This document shows positions 1 through 10,407 of a stretch of DNA of 64,000 nt, one piece after another. Made by a program: the position numbers and the translations under genes. This DNA is from Diadema setosum (lineage: Eukaryota; Echinodermata; Echinoidea; Diadematoida; Diadematidae): NCBI RefSeq assembly GCF_964275005.1, contig NC_092697.1, positions 18,936,638 through 19,000,637 on the forward strand, written 5' to 3'. Position 1 is the first letter of the stretch; each line of letters starts with the position of its first letter. The notes beneath the pieces are model-generated. The model was not told the origin of the DNA and ran no database searches. It was given only the letters and a program-made list of their open reading frames with translations.

Positions 1-813
1 CTCTATGAAAATCCTCACTACGTCTCACCCAATCAGGTATGATAAAGAATTTTACAGTGATCTACCAGTCCATGTTCAGTATAACTTAAGGAAATAGAGC
101 ACATCAGGCAAAGGGAGCCTTGAAATTTTATTGGAATGAAGCATTAGGTAAAACTGTAAAGCTGTAAAGCTGTATTGGTTGCAAAACAGCAGTATAGGTT
201 CAGTCATCCAGTCATATCATGTACAAATTAGAGAACGTGATTGTGCCATTGTATTACAAGCCTCCCATTGCTAGTCACACAAATCTTCACTAAATTTGTT
301 TCAGTGTATGGCAGGATAGCATTATGCACAATTAGATTGTCAAACAAAAATTTATTGTCATGTTATCTTCAAAATAAATAATGGGTGCTTTACTGCGGCA
401 TTAAATCATTTGTGTCAAAGATTCTCCCTCACAGGGTTTTGCAAATTAAAGGGGAATCCCAGACAATTTTCATAATTTCACATCATGCAGTACATAGATC
501 GATAGTGCCATTATATAGATTTGTGAGATTTACTGTGGTTTTTGAACAGATGACTTTGAACAAGGATGACTTGGGAGGCTCATATATTCCAGTATAGTAG
601 CAATGTAGTTCCATCACAATACCACCTGCGTAACAAGTTCACCTTTGTAGAATTTATGCATGCTTTCTCCTCTTGTTCTGTTTCAGTGAGCACCCAATCA
701 TGCATTCTTATGAGAAGCTATGTCGTCATCATTGATCGCTGTGATTTGTTATGAATTTTGACAACATACTTATTGCTTATCCTGATCACTATAAAATTTG
801 TAACTCTGTTCCA
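1..813. other. AT-rich non-coding sequence
   Basis: No convincing coding exon, RNA gene or bounded repeat was seen. The short ORFs here have no recognisable composition or motifs and lie in AT-rich sequence. Confidence 0.5.
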
Positions 814-1008
814 AGTAAAGTGAACTCTCGTTATAACGAAGTCTTTGGGACTGGCAGTTCTTTTTTCGTTATATCAAAATTTTGTTACAACCAAACAAAT
901 AAACAATGAAAATACATAGAATGGATAATGTTGCGGCCTAAATTTTTACTTCGTTGTAACTGGAACTTCGTCACAACCATGTTGGTTAGAACGGGAGTGC
1001 ACTGTATA
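814..1008. repeat. MITE-like element with GTTATAAC-type inverted ends
   Basis: The left end contains GTGAACTCTCGTTATAAC and the right end, read on the minus strand, contains GTGCACTCCCGTTCTAAC, giving imperfect terminal inverted repeats of about 22 bp around roughly 195 bp. The interior repeats TTCGTTRTAAC-like words in both orientations. It has no coding capacity. The boundaries are approximate because no clear target duplication was seen. The form fits a non-autonomous DNA transposon. Confidence 0.6.
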
Positions 1009-1176
1009 ACAATTTAAAGATGTTCAATTGCAAAAATCTGAAAATCATATAGAATTTTCCTTTCAGACTATTTACTACTTTTTGGCATATGCAGCTATGC
1101 ATATTTGGTAATATGCCTATCAATTCTAAGGATGCACCATTCACGTCCCTCTTTGCGATTTGTCTACAAATGACAG

Positions 1177-1359
1177 CATCGGAGTCTGTTGAAGAAGCAA
1201 GCATCACTGAAGTACCAGAACAGGGTGGAGGCCAGGATGGGTAGAGAGGAGAGGCGTGAGACAGAGACCTACAAGATGGACACCCTGGAGGAAGTCTTCC
1301 ACACAATCAGACCAGAAGATGCACAAGGGGCTGAGAAGATGACCTTCTTCAGGAAATGA
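1177..1359 (+). CDS. Probable terminal exon of an unrecognised protein
   Basis: The frame is open from a plausible splice acceptor (TGACAG immediately before 1177) to TGA at 1357-1359, giving 60 codons. The product is highly charged and helix-like: it opens with HRSLLKKQASLKYQNRVEAR, then a run rich in Arg and Glu, then KMDTLEEVFHTIRPEDAQ, and ends in EKMTFFRK. The codon composition looks coding, unlike the flanking AT-rich DNA. I do not recognise the family. The upstream exons must lie to the left, probably outside the window, and none was identified at 1-1176. No AATAAA follows closely; one lies near 2180. A chance ORF cannot be excluded. Confidence 0.45.
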   Translation, partial: HRSLLKKQASLKYQNRVEARMGREERRETETYKMDTLEEVFHTIRPEDAQGAEKMTFFRK

Positions 1360-4192
1360 ATCAAGAGCATGCAGCCGTATTCGCCTGCTGCTTGTGGAAA
1401 AGGACCGATTGCATTCTCAAAGGGACAGTGTCAACAATCATAGGACTGCGTGAAGGGGGATGTGAAGTCGGCATTCAGCGTTGTGTGGTCTTAGCTCGTC
1501 CTCTTATGAGGATGAAGGCACAGTCGCATACCCACCAGTGAGACAACTCTACCCTCTGGACTGTGGACATCAGAGAGTCTCTCCTGTATAAAGTACTTGA
1601 GACCTGTTACTACCCTGATAGGGCATGTCACATAGGACATAAGACATACACCTTGTAATTTTTTTTCCTCATCCAGGAATCACTCATATAGGCTAATGTT
1701 TGAGCAAGACAAGTCACTTTTTTTTTTTTTTTGAAGTCTGTAGTGGACGATGTGTGCACAGGAAATCCTGTGAGTGTCAATGAGAACTTAATATGGACCA
1801 AAGCTCAGCGTAATTTCTAAATTATCTTCCCTAGTGCTCAACAAGCCACTCAGCTCTTAAAAATCCCTCATACATCAATCTAAGATATTTTACCACCTGT
1901 AGACTGTCTGGGATGGTAGCTAAATGACATCACATGTAAGTATATGACAAGTTCATCACTTCTGCAAGATCATCCCTGTATATGCATTAGTGTGTGTACA
2001 TATATGTATGCATACATAGAGTGAATTTTAACCATAATTCTCACTGAAGAGAAAATCATATTTGTGCATGGTGCCTGTGATGTAGTCATTCTCATGTATA
2101 AAGCCAGCTTAGAATGTGTTACTCTATGCCCCCACCTTGTCCTATTACCTGCAATGAGCTGCTTAATTCTGCAACTTACAATAAAATGTCTATCCAAAAT
2201 TTCCACCAATTACAACATAAATGTATATGGAAACACATGTAATGGCTCCAAAGACAAGTCTAGGCGTGGTTTGGAAGAGGTGGTATACTATGAATGGCTT
2301 GACTTCACATGTTTAAAAGCTTTCCCAAAGTGAATACATTATTTCGTTTCATGCACAATGTCTTGGGCCACATGAAGATCATGACTCGGCTTCAAGTTAT
2401 TAGTATGAGGCAGTGTTTGGGTCTGCCACTCATTATACCCTGTTATAAAATGGGATTTAGAATCTCTGCAATCTGATTGGTCAATTCTCATGCATCAATT
2501 TTTACTGATCCACACTAAGCCATGCGTCCAGTAAAATCCAAACACATGGCTCAAGCCTTGTACAGATGATGAGGCAAAAACTTTTATTTCATGTCCATGT
2601 ATTTATGGGCCCATTTTATAAAACAAATTATGCAAAGGCCTGTTTCGTGTAGATCAATGAGAACTGGATACTCTCGTTGAACTTAAGAAAACTGTCCAAA
2701 ACAGTTTTAAACAGTTCCAAAGTTAAACTTGGGCATTCAATTCTCACTGATCCACACTGTCCTGTGCATCATTTGTATACAGCTTGTTCTCAGCTTTGGG
2801 AAGGATGTTTCAATAAAAATGTGTATCTTGTGCACAGATATATTGGCAAGTGCATATTATTCATTCTACTGTACTGAAAACAGAAGTGGTAAGCTAAGTA
2901 AATCCAAGCATTTGTGGTGTTAGTTAGTGTGTCTGCATGGAGGATAGAATGATGATATTTCTGTCATGATGAGTGGTAGTTCTTGAGTTGCCATACTGGA
3001 GAAGGCTTAACAATAATTTTTATCCTGGTAGTGTGTGGATGTTCATGTGAAGGGGAAAAACAGAAATGATGCATTAATATATATGTACATGGTTTACTGT
3101 ACAAGTGGAAACCTAGTATTAAAATTGTTATTTTTTTTTTTTTTGTCATGGATCAATCTCAATGAAGTTATCTTGATTATACCTCCAATAACTTTTATAT
3201 GTTCTCTTTTTCGTAGTTGTTTAATTGTTGATAAAATACAGACAACCTTAGCATTAAGTCAACCTCACATAAGTTGAATAATCGCTTAGTCGAAGATCTT
3301 TCAGGTCCTCTTCTTTTTATATTCTATTGATTTTAATTCCTCATGTCTAATTTTTTTCTTAGTCCAAGCTATTTCTTGTCAAAATAGATTCGACTTTATA
3401 GGCAAGGTTGACTGTACATAGTTGAGCTTGCAGAATTGTCCACAATGCCAAATATTCTATGTTAAATATGTAAAAACATCCTAAGGTTTATTTTGTCAGA
3501 TAGACTTGAATTGATTTTTTTTTTTTTTTTTTTTTTTTTTAACACAAGGGTGTGCTGTGAGTTTGCATTGCATATGTTACGCGTATGGAACTGCAATACC
3601 TGTATACCAGTAATCATTCCCATAACTTACTGCAATTGAGACACACATTGTAGCACAAAGATACAGATACCAATAGATTTTCATGGACAACACATGAAGC
3701 ACAATGTTTCATTTTTAACTATTCATGTTTATTCATCTTTTTTTTTTCCACGAGAAGAAATTTACGAACATTCATACAGGTCAATCACATGTGATGAAAG
3801 TAATTATTATACAGCTTTTTAAAACACAGGTGAATGCCAATGCTACAAGTACATCTGTCATCATTTTAAACCATACAAATACAACATAATGTGCTAGTTT
3901 CTATCATCGTCCAGTCGACGAGCTACAATTAGCAAACATGAACAATAACCACAACTCAATTTAGTAATCCATGTGCAGGACCATACAACAGAAATTGCCC
4001 CCCCCCCCAAAAAAAAAAAATAAAATAAAAATAAAAAAAATAAAAAAAAAATTCACTTTATATTGTACATGTATGTGTACTACATTCGGTAGCAATAGGG
4101 GAAGGCAGAGACTTAATCAACTACATGTATTGTACATCATACTACAATGTACATATATTTTGATGCAGCACTGTGACTTACATAATTATGCA
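1360..4192. other. Non-coding, simple-sequence-rich interval
   Basis: Apart from the possible 3' UTR of the exon ending at 1359, I see no genes. The stretch holds homopolymer runs (T around 1719-1732, a long T tract around 3518-3540, C then A around 4000-4050). Small ORFs here have no recognisable features. Confidence 0.5.
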
Positions 4193-4576
4193 TTAAAGGG
4201 ATGGTTCAGTTTTGGTCGAGATGGGGATTCAGCTCTTAACTTTTTGTGAGATCCACGTGTAATTAGAAACCATGTTATGAAATGTTAGAGGAACTTGATA
4301 TTTATATGATGAAAATCAGTTTTGAAAAAAGCTGAGATATCCCAAAAAACAGAGTTCCTAATGAAAGGTGGTTTCTGCCTTTTATTAGGACCACTTTGTT
4401 TCACTTTCTTTTTGGATATCTCAGCCATTTCAAAACCAATTTTCATCAAATAAAATTTAAATTCCTCTTAGAATTGTATGCTCTTTAAAGGTTCATATAT
4501 TAAGTGGTTTCTAATTCTCTCACAAAATGTTAGAACCTGAATTCCCATCTTGACCAAAACTGTACCATCCCTTTAA
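4193..4576. repeat. TTAA-flanked hairpin MITE, copy 1 (family A)
   Basis: The 384-bp segment starts and ends with TTAA. The left end reads TTAAAGGGATGGTTCAG and the minus strand of the right end reads TTAAAGGGATGGTACAG, so the ends are inverted repeats extending about 40 bp. An internal second pair (GATATCCCAAAAAACAG against TTTTTGGATATCTCAGCC) makes most of it foldable into one long hairpin. Related copies lie at 27751-31526 (split by an insertion) and 36798-37185. TTAA duplication is typical of piggyBac-mobilised MITEs, so that class is inferred. Confidence 0.85.
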
Positions 4577-5803
4577 AGGTATAAATGCAATCCAAACAAT
4601 TATTCAAAAAAAAAAAAAATCAGATCGTGCCAAAATGTAACCATTTTGAATATTCTGATACTGGCAAGGCTTAATACCCAGAGTTGCTACATGTGTTGTT
4701 TTTTTTTGTGGGAGCTTTCAGTCAGTACAAACTATGAACCTTGACATAAACATCATTTCACTGATCAACCCATAACGGTGAATTGGAGAAAAAAAAAAAA
4801 ACCCAAAACTGGGGGAACAGAGCATTTCTCTTATGCCAAAACATGTAGCAGGAAAAAGCAATCAATGTTTCTCTCAAGATTTTCTCCTAACTTTATATCC
4901 CAAAGTCTATATATTCCTCTTGCATCAATGCTGGGCTGTGGCAAAATATAACAATGCATGTATTCCTGTTGCCAAGTATGACTTTCAATACCCTTTCTTG
5001 ATACCGATACAAAGGGCTGATGTTTTAAACACTTGTTTCACACATGCACTAAAAGTGTTCTATCCAAACTAAATAAGGAAAAAAGAAGAAAAACAGAAGA
5101 AAGCTTTAACATAAACCCATTTGTAAGAAACTTCTCTTCACAGCTATAGGAATGTAAAACAGGCGTACAGTCACAATGGTATTGTACAGTACATACTGCA
5201 AAACGTGTTACTAGTACATGTTTGTACTTTGGTCACCAGGACATGTAGTAGGGGTGAAATAATGATGATATAAAAACACCACCCAAACATATTTAAGCTA
5301 CATCTTCACACACAGTAGTGATGAAAGTAAATATGCTCTCTGTGGCAAGTGCCTTTCGAGGACCCCATTTAATATAAGTTTGAATTAATATGTCATGGGA
5401 AGGTAAATTTATCCAATTGAAGTGATTTATAGGGGGCGAATGCTTTTCACAAAGTATCTAGTGTATCCCTTTCAACAGAGTGCACGAGGCCCAGAGGATC
5501 CAATGCTAACCTGAGCAGCACAATATCACTTCTTAAGCACTATAATACAGTTACCACATGTGAACTATACTAGTACAACGTATACAAGTACAGGTAGGCC
5601 TATCACAGTTTCATGGAAGATAATTTCCAGTCAGCTTTTATTGTACGGTTCGAACCGAATGAAACTGAAGGAAACAAGCTTCCACTTCAGGCAATATACA
5701 AATATATGACTTTCAAGAAGCAATGTCAACTGATCGTATTTTGGTCTGAATACAATGTATTTACTTTGACTGACACAAAATTCACCTTACTAGTTACATC
5801 GGC
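4577..5803. other. Non-coding interval
   Basis: AT-rich sequence with A-runs near 4607 and 4790. No exon with credible splice sites or recognisable protein was seen. Confidence 0.45.
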
Positions 5804-6020
5804 TACTGTAAAAGTGGATACTTTCACGCGACTAATTTTTTCACTCTCGGCCGGGTAAGAAGAGTTTCGCATATTTGTAATTCTGTGGAATCAAGAAATC
5901 AACTATTGAAACATATGGCAAGCAAAAAAATTTGCATGCTTTTATTTTCGCTCCTGTTTCTGGTTGCATGAAATGCGCAAAAAAAATTTCAACATTGTAA
6001 AAATTTCCACCTTTACAGTA
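5804..6020. repeat. TACTGTAAA MITE, copy 1 (family C)
   Basis: Begins TACTGTAAAAGTGGA and ends TCCACCTTTACAGTA, giving about 15-bp inverted ends flanked by TA. Interior words (TTGCATGCTTTTATTTTCGC, GGTTGCATGAAATGCGCAAA) recur in the copy at 17479-17700. Non-coding and non-autonomous. Confidence 0.75.
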
Positions 6021-8879
6021 TATGTCCCGAGCCTGGATATAAGAAAGACTGGCATCCAAAGATGACTACCCATGGTGGATGTCTCTATAAAAGTCATCCC
6101 CTTCCAACTGAAAAGCCATGTTTTGCCATTGGGTACCTGCCCTTGCAAACCATTCCTGATCCACTAAGGCACTTGTACACCATCAAAATTTGCCTCCACT
6201 GGTATCTAGACCATTGGCTTATTAGTTTCTGGTGCCCAATGCCTGGGGCCACCTTTGGGAGCAAAAGACCCACACAAAATAAAACAAATGGAGAAATCTC
6301 CTTTCCTGATGCATAATTCTTATGTTTAGTTGAAACGCACAAGAGGAAATGAAAGTTGGGAAATATTTATGCATTAAAGCAAAACAGACACTAAATAGTG
6401 CGTGATTGCACGCGTTAACTTTTAAGCCTTTTGACACGGTAAATGACAAAGACCATGTCATGGAAATTGATTAGCAGGAGTGGCTGTGAACAGGAACCTT
6501 GAAGATCTTTATTCTATGTTAATTCTAAAGTACATTGACAATCTATACAAATTTATGACACCATCTAATTTCTTTTCATCACTACAAATATTGTAGTCTC
6601 AAATGAAGAATACATACCTCAATTCGAACAATGTACAAAGCCTCAATTGACAGTCCTGCTTGAGACAAGTGTATATATAATATCATATTTCTATGATGTA
6701 TTAATATTTTCTTTTTCACAGCTCACGATATACAAGTCTTCTAAATATTACATCATGAGACAGACACAGTCATTCCAAATTTCAGGTGATGTCAACTATC
6801 ATGTGACTTTGTAGGATGCACGGAAATGTACTGGTGCAATAGGTTAAAGTCATATGTGGGTCCTTGAAAAAATACAAGTGTACCTCATATCAACTGAGAA
6901 TAATAAATGGTAACACAAACAAGCACAGAGAAATCCTGTGTAATATAAAAGAACAAAAATACCACCACTACTTCAATTCAGGTGAAAGGAAGGGTTACAT
7001 TCACCTGTATCATTAATGGGACACCACTGCACATACAATATGACAATAAATCTGATTAACATCGATCACAACCCATGTGGTCAATATTAGCTGATAGATC
7101 AAGGAACTTGCAGTAAAATGTACAAGTATCATTCTTACCACACATTAAACCTGAAATTCACATATGCATATATACAGCTGGTACCTATCACAAGGCCGTA
7201 TCATCCGAGTATGACAAGATTTTCTGTTCATTATGATAACCTACATATCGAGTTTCAATACCCTCAGACAATTTACGTCCAAGGAGTGACATAACCTTGT
7301 AATGAAGGGAGACAGTTAGTTGACTGAAAGCGAATGAATCACACGATAGGTAAACATCAATTATAGATAGAGCTCAGTTATGAACATTATGTGAATATCA
7401 GTGGGATAGCAGACTGTATGTCCTGGGAACCACAAGAGTTCCTAGGTCATGTGATTATTAGGTTGCTTATCATAGTGTCTATTCTGTTCCCTACAAGAAT
7501 GTCAGTATAGATCCTTCTGGGTTTGTTTTGGGTTTTTTTGTTTTGTTGTTTTGTTGTTTTGTTTGTTTGTTTGTTTGTTTGTTTGTTTGTTTTTTTTGGA
7601 GGGAGCGTTCCTAGGACTACATAGTATTATGCTATGTATGATGTATCAAATACAAATCCATTTACACAAGTTATCACAAGAATTGTAACATACACTGGTC
7701 TTCTTAAAGAACTAGTTTGATAATAAAAGTGTTGTGCATGGGACAATGAAGACATGTGACAGAGGCAGCCATTCTTAGTAGCCCTTAGAAAGCTTACTGC
7801 TGACAAAGAAACAAAGAGGCCTGGCATATTCATTGTCAAGATTCCCTCAAATTCACAAAGACATGCTGTCTTTTGTGTCACAATCACTGAATATTCCAAA
7901 ACAACTTTTGACTGTGAAGCAAGTTCTCTCATCAGCACAGAAATGAAGAACCTTATCTTTGGAAGAAACACATTATTCTCCTGAAAATGCAGTACAATTT
8001 TCTTCATTTCTTGAGTACAGGCAAGTAGCATTTGAACAGATTTCACAGTAAGTACATTTCACAATATCACGAGCTCACAATATCATATCCGACTCTACCA
8101 ATGCATAATCTGTTTGCATGTATCTGCATTGCTACTGATCAACCTCTGACACAGGAAACTTCTCCCAACAATAATCAATACTCATTCAATGAGCACATTT
8201 CCATTTGGCAACATTAATAAAGATGAACCCAGGTTGTGTACTTCTTGACAGCTAAGTACCGGTAACAAACATGTAGTGAAGTAAAAACCTGTATCACTTT
8301 AATCTACAGAAGCCCAAATGACAATCATCTTGTGCCACTGCACTACCTTATCACACATACATATGTCATTTGATTTTCTTTTTTTCTGTGCACAGTTACT
8401 CGTCTTTCATTGTTATGTAAGCTTGTACAGGAATACATATTTCACATCACATGCCTAGCATTTCACCATATGCAATGAAGCAGCAATGCAGTTCATGTTG
8501 ACATTGACTCTAATGCATAGAGAAATATCGGACAAACAGAAAGGTGGATGTTTCATTAACATTGGACATCCTAGTGTGATACAGCTTAGGATATTTTTTT
8601 CTTTAACTTTACATTTTTTCAAGCACCAGTGATATCAGTCTCACAAAAAAAAAGAATGTACGAATTCAAAGAGATGACGATGCCGCCATCACCTCGTAGG
8701 GGTCTAACTCTTTAATTGGGTTTTACATTGAAGTGTTTACGAAAAAAACAACTCATGTTTCTGGTTGATGAGTTTAGTAACTAAAGTCTCTTCTCCCTGA
8801 AAGTTATTATTTGTAGGCATGCAAATCAGATTCTTTTGAGTTTCTGGCATCATCTCATCAAAGTTGCAAGTGTGTGTGT

Positions 8880-8913
<34 letters not shown>

Positions 8914-8934
8914 ATTACACATAACTCCTGTTTA
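6021..8934. other. Non-coding interval with TTTG microsatellite
   Basis: No host exon was recognised. A (TTTG)n-like tract lies at about 7527-7592 and a pure T tract at about 8881-8910. A 139-codon minus-strand ORF at 7627-8046 has no recognisable motif and is not called as a gene. Confidence 0.45.
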
Positions 8935-9205
8935 ATGGAAGATTAAACGAGAACTTACCGTTTGAAGTTTAATATTAATTTTATGAGTAATTGGAGGGTG
9001 AGATTACGTCATATATGAGATCCCGCTAGTGCGCGCGCCACTCAATATTAGAAGCAAGAATGTGACCACTGATGTAGGAAGATAACGAGAGATTAAGTTA
9101 CCGTTTGAAATTGAGGGAGGGTGAGGTGGGACGTAATCTCACCCTCCAATTACTCATAAAATTAATATTAAACTTCAAACGGTAAGTTCTCGTTTAATCT
9201 TCCAT
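8935..9205. repeat. 271-bp palindromic block abutting the DIRS element
   Basis: A left arm at 8935-9010 is the reverse complement of 9130-9205 over about 76 bp. The ~120-bp loop contains 9003-9046, which is the exact reverse complement of 14003-14046 inside the far end of the neighbouring DIRS element. It therefore shares sequence with the DIRS termini but forms its own inverted repeat. It may be part of a complex DIRS 3' end or a separate small element that captured DIRS terminal sequence. Confidence 0.8.
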
Positions 9206-9247
9206 TTTATATCGTAATTTCGTGAGAGATTACGTCATATATGAGAT
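9204..9247. repeat. DIRS inverted terminal repeat, 3' end of element
   Basis: Starts ATTTTATATCGTAATTTCGT and is the exact reverse complement of 14028-14071. It overlaps by two bases the palindromic block to its left. Confidence 0.9.
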
Positions 9248-9429
9248 TTCGAAGCCAGTGGTTACATTCTCGAGGCAACCCCCCCGAAAAGGGGTAGGGA
9301 GCATACCTTAGATAGAGGTTCCATTGCCATTCTCATTCAGGCTGAATGCTGCATAGATATTGTGTCTCCAAGAGTTCACAAGTTCAGGCAGTTCAAGACA
9401 TGTCTGCTCAAATCTTAGGGCTTTACAGT

Positions 9430-10407
9430 CTATTTTTTGATAATTGTTTCTACAAAATTTTTCTCAGCAGGACAGGGCTTGTTGTAGTACTTGCGAAAGG
9501 TTCTTTCGTTGGCCCAACCGGCTTGCGCAAGTATCTTAGATACTGGGAAATTTCCTTTATTGGCTGCGGAGGTAGACGCTGCCCGAGTAGAATGCGCCTT
9601 GTAGATCCCTGTATCAATACCCGCAGCCTCCAAAACCTCCTTAATCCAGCGAGCGATTGTTTGAGAGGATACCCTGTGATACGGTTTCTTGTAGCTAACA
9701 AAAAGGTACCGCTCACTAGCTCTGATCCTGTGGGTCCTTCTGATGTATTCCTGCAAGTACCTGACCACACAAAGTCTCCTGTCTGGTGGGTATGCCTGGA
9801 GCTTGACACTGTGTGAGTAATTTCCAGGCTTGCTCTGTTTTAGGAGATCATGAAGGTGAAAGGTGGCTGCATTCTCTCTTAACACCATATCATCCAAGCT
9901 TAGGTAGTGTAATGATTGAATCCTTTGTGCTGAGATTAATGCAATAATCACACACAATTTAAGCGTCAATTTTTTCAGGTCCAATACGTGCGCTGGGGAC
10001 CAAGAACGAAGAAAATTGAAAACAAGGTTAACGTCCCACGTTTCCATGTATCTAGGCTTGGGTGGGCGTAGCTGAAAAACTCCCTTCATAAACCTCTGGA
10101 TAAAGGGATGGTTTCCAACTGTAAACATAGTATCTCGAAGTATCACAAATGAAGATAGAGCACTCCGTGCTAAGTTTATGACACTGTAACCTGCCCCTTT
10201 TTCGAAGAAAATGTCACTCAGGAATTCCAGGACAGCTTGAACATCTGAATACAAGTAGTTGCTGCATTTCTTGTCACAAAATGCTTTCCATTTGTTTATG
10301 TACACTGCATACTGTTTTTTAGTCCCTTTTCTCCAAGAAGAGGCCATTACAGCAATTATCCGTGCATTCAATCCCGCATCTCTGAAGGGGTTGCACAGAA
10401 CCTGCAA
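9430..10407 (-). CDS. DIRS tyrosine recombinase (YR)
   Basis: This 325-residue protein is the integrase of the DIRS element and would join circular cDNA to the genome through a covalent tyrosine intermediate. Residues about 25-110 form an N-terminal SAM-like DNA-binding region (WRKGTKKQYAVYINKW). The catalytic domain shows Arg162 in SAQRIQSL, His272 and Arg275 in AHSTRAAS, Trp298 in AGWANERTF and the nucleophile candidates Tyr307/308 in FRKYY. The set R..HxxR..W..Y matches the family. The ORF overlaps the 3' end of the RT ORF by 40 bp in another frame, and Met21 (position 10347) is a second plausible start. Translation probably uses reinitiation or frameshifting; that is inference. Confidence 0.92.
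   Translation of the reverse strand: MQVLCNPFRDAGLNARIIAVMASSWRKGTKKQYAVYINKWKAFCDKKCSNYLYSDVQAVLEFLSDIFFEKGAGYSVINLARSALSSFVILRDTMFTVGNHPFIQRFMKGVFQLRPPKPRYMETWDVNLVFNFLRSWSPAHVLDLKKLTLKLCVIIALISAQRIQSLHYLSLDDMVLRENAATFHLHDLLKQSKPGNYSHSVKLQAYPPDRRLCVVRYLQEYIRRTHRIRASERYLFVSYKKPYHRVSSQTIARWIKEVLEAAGIDTGIYKAHSTRAASTSAANKGNFPVSKILAQAGWANERTFRKYYNKPCPAEKNFVETIIKK

Noticed and set aside
7627..8046. 139-codon minus-strand ORF
   Set aside because: No motif, no splice context, no coding neighbour; consistent with chance in 64 kb.
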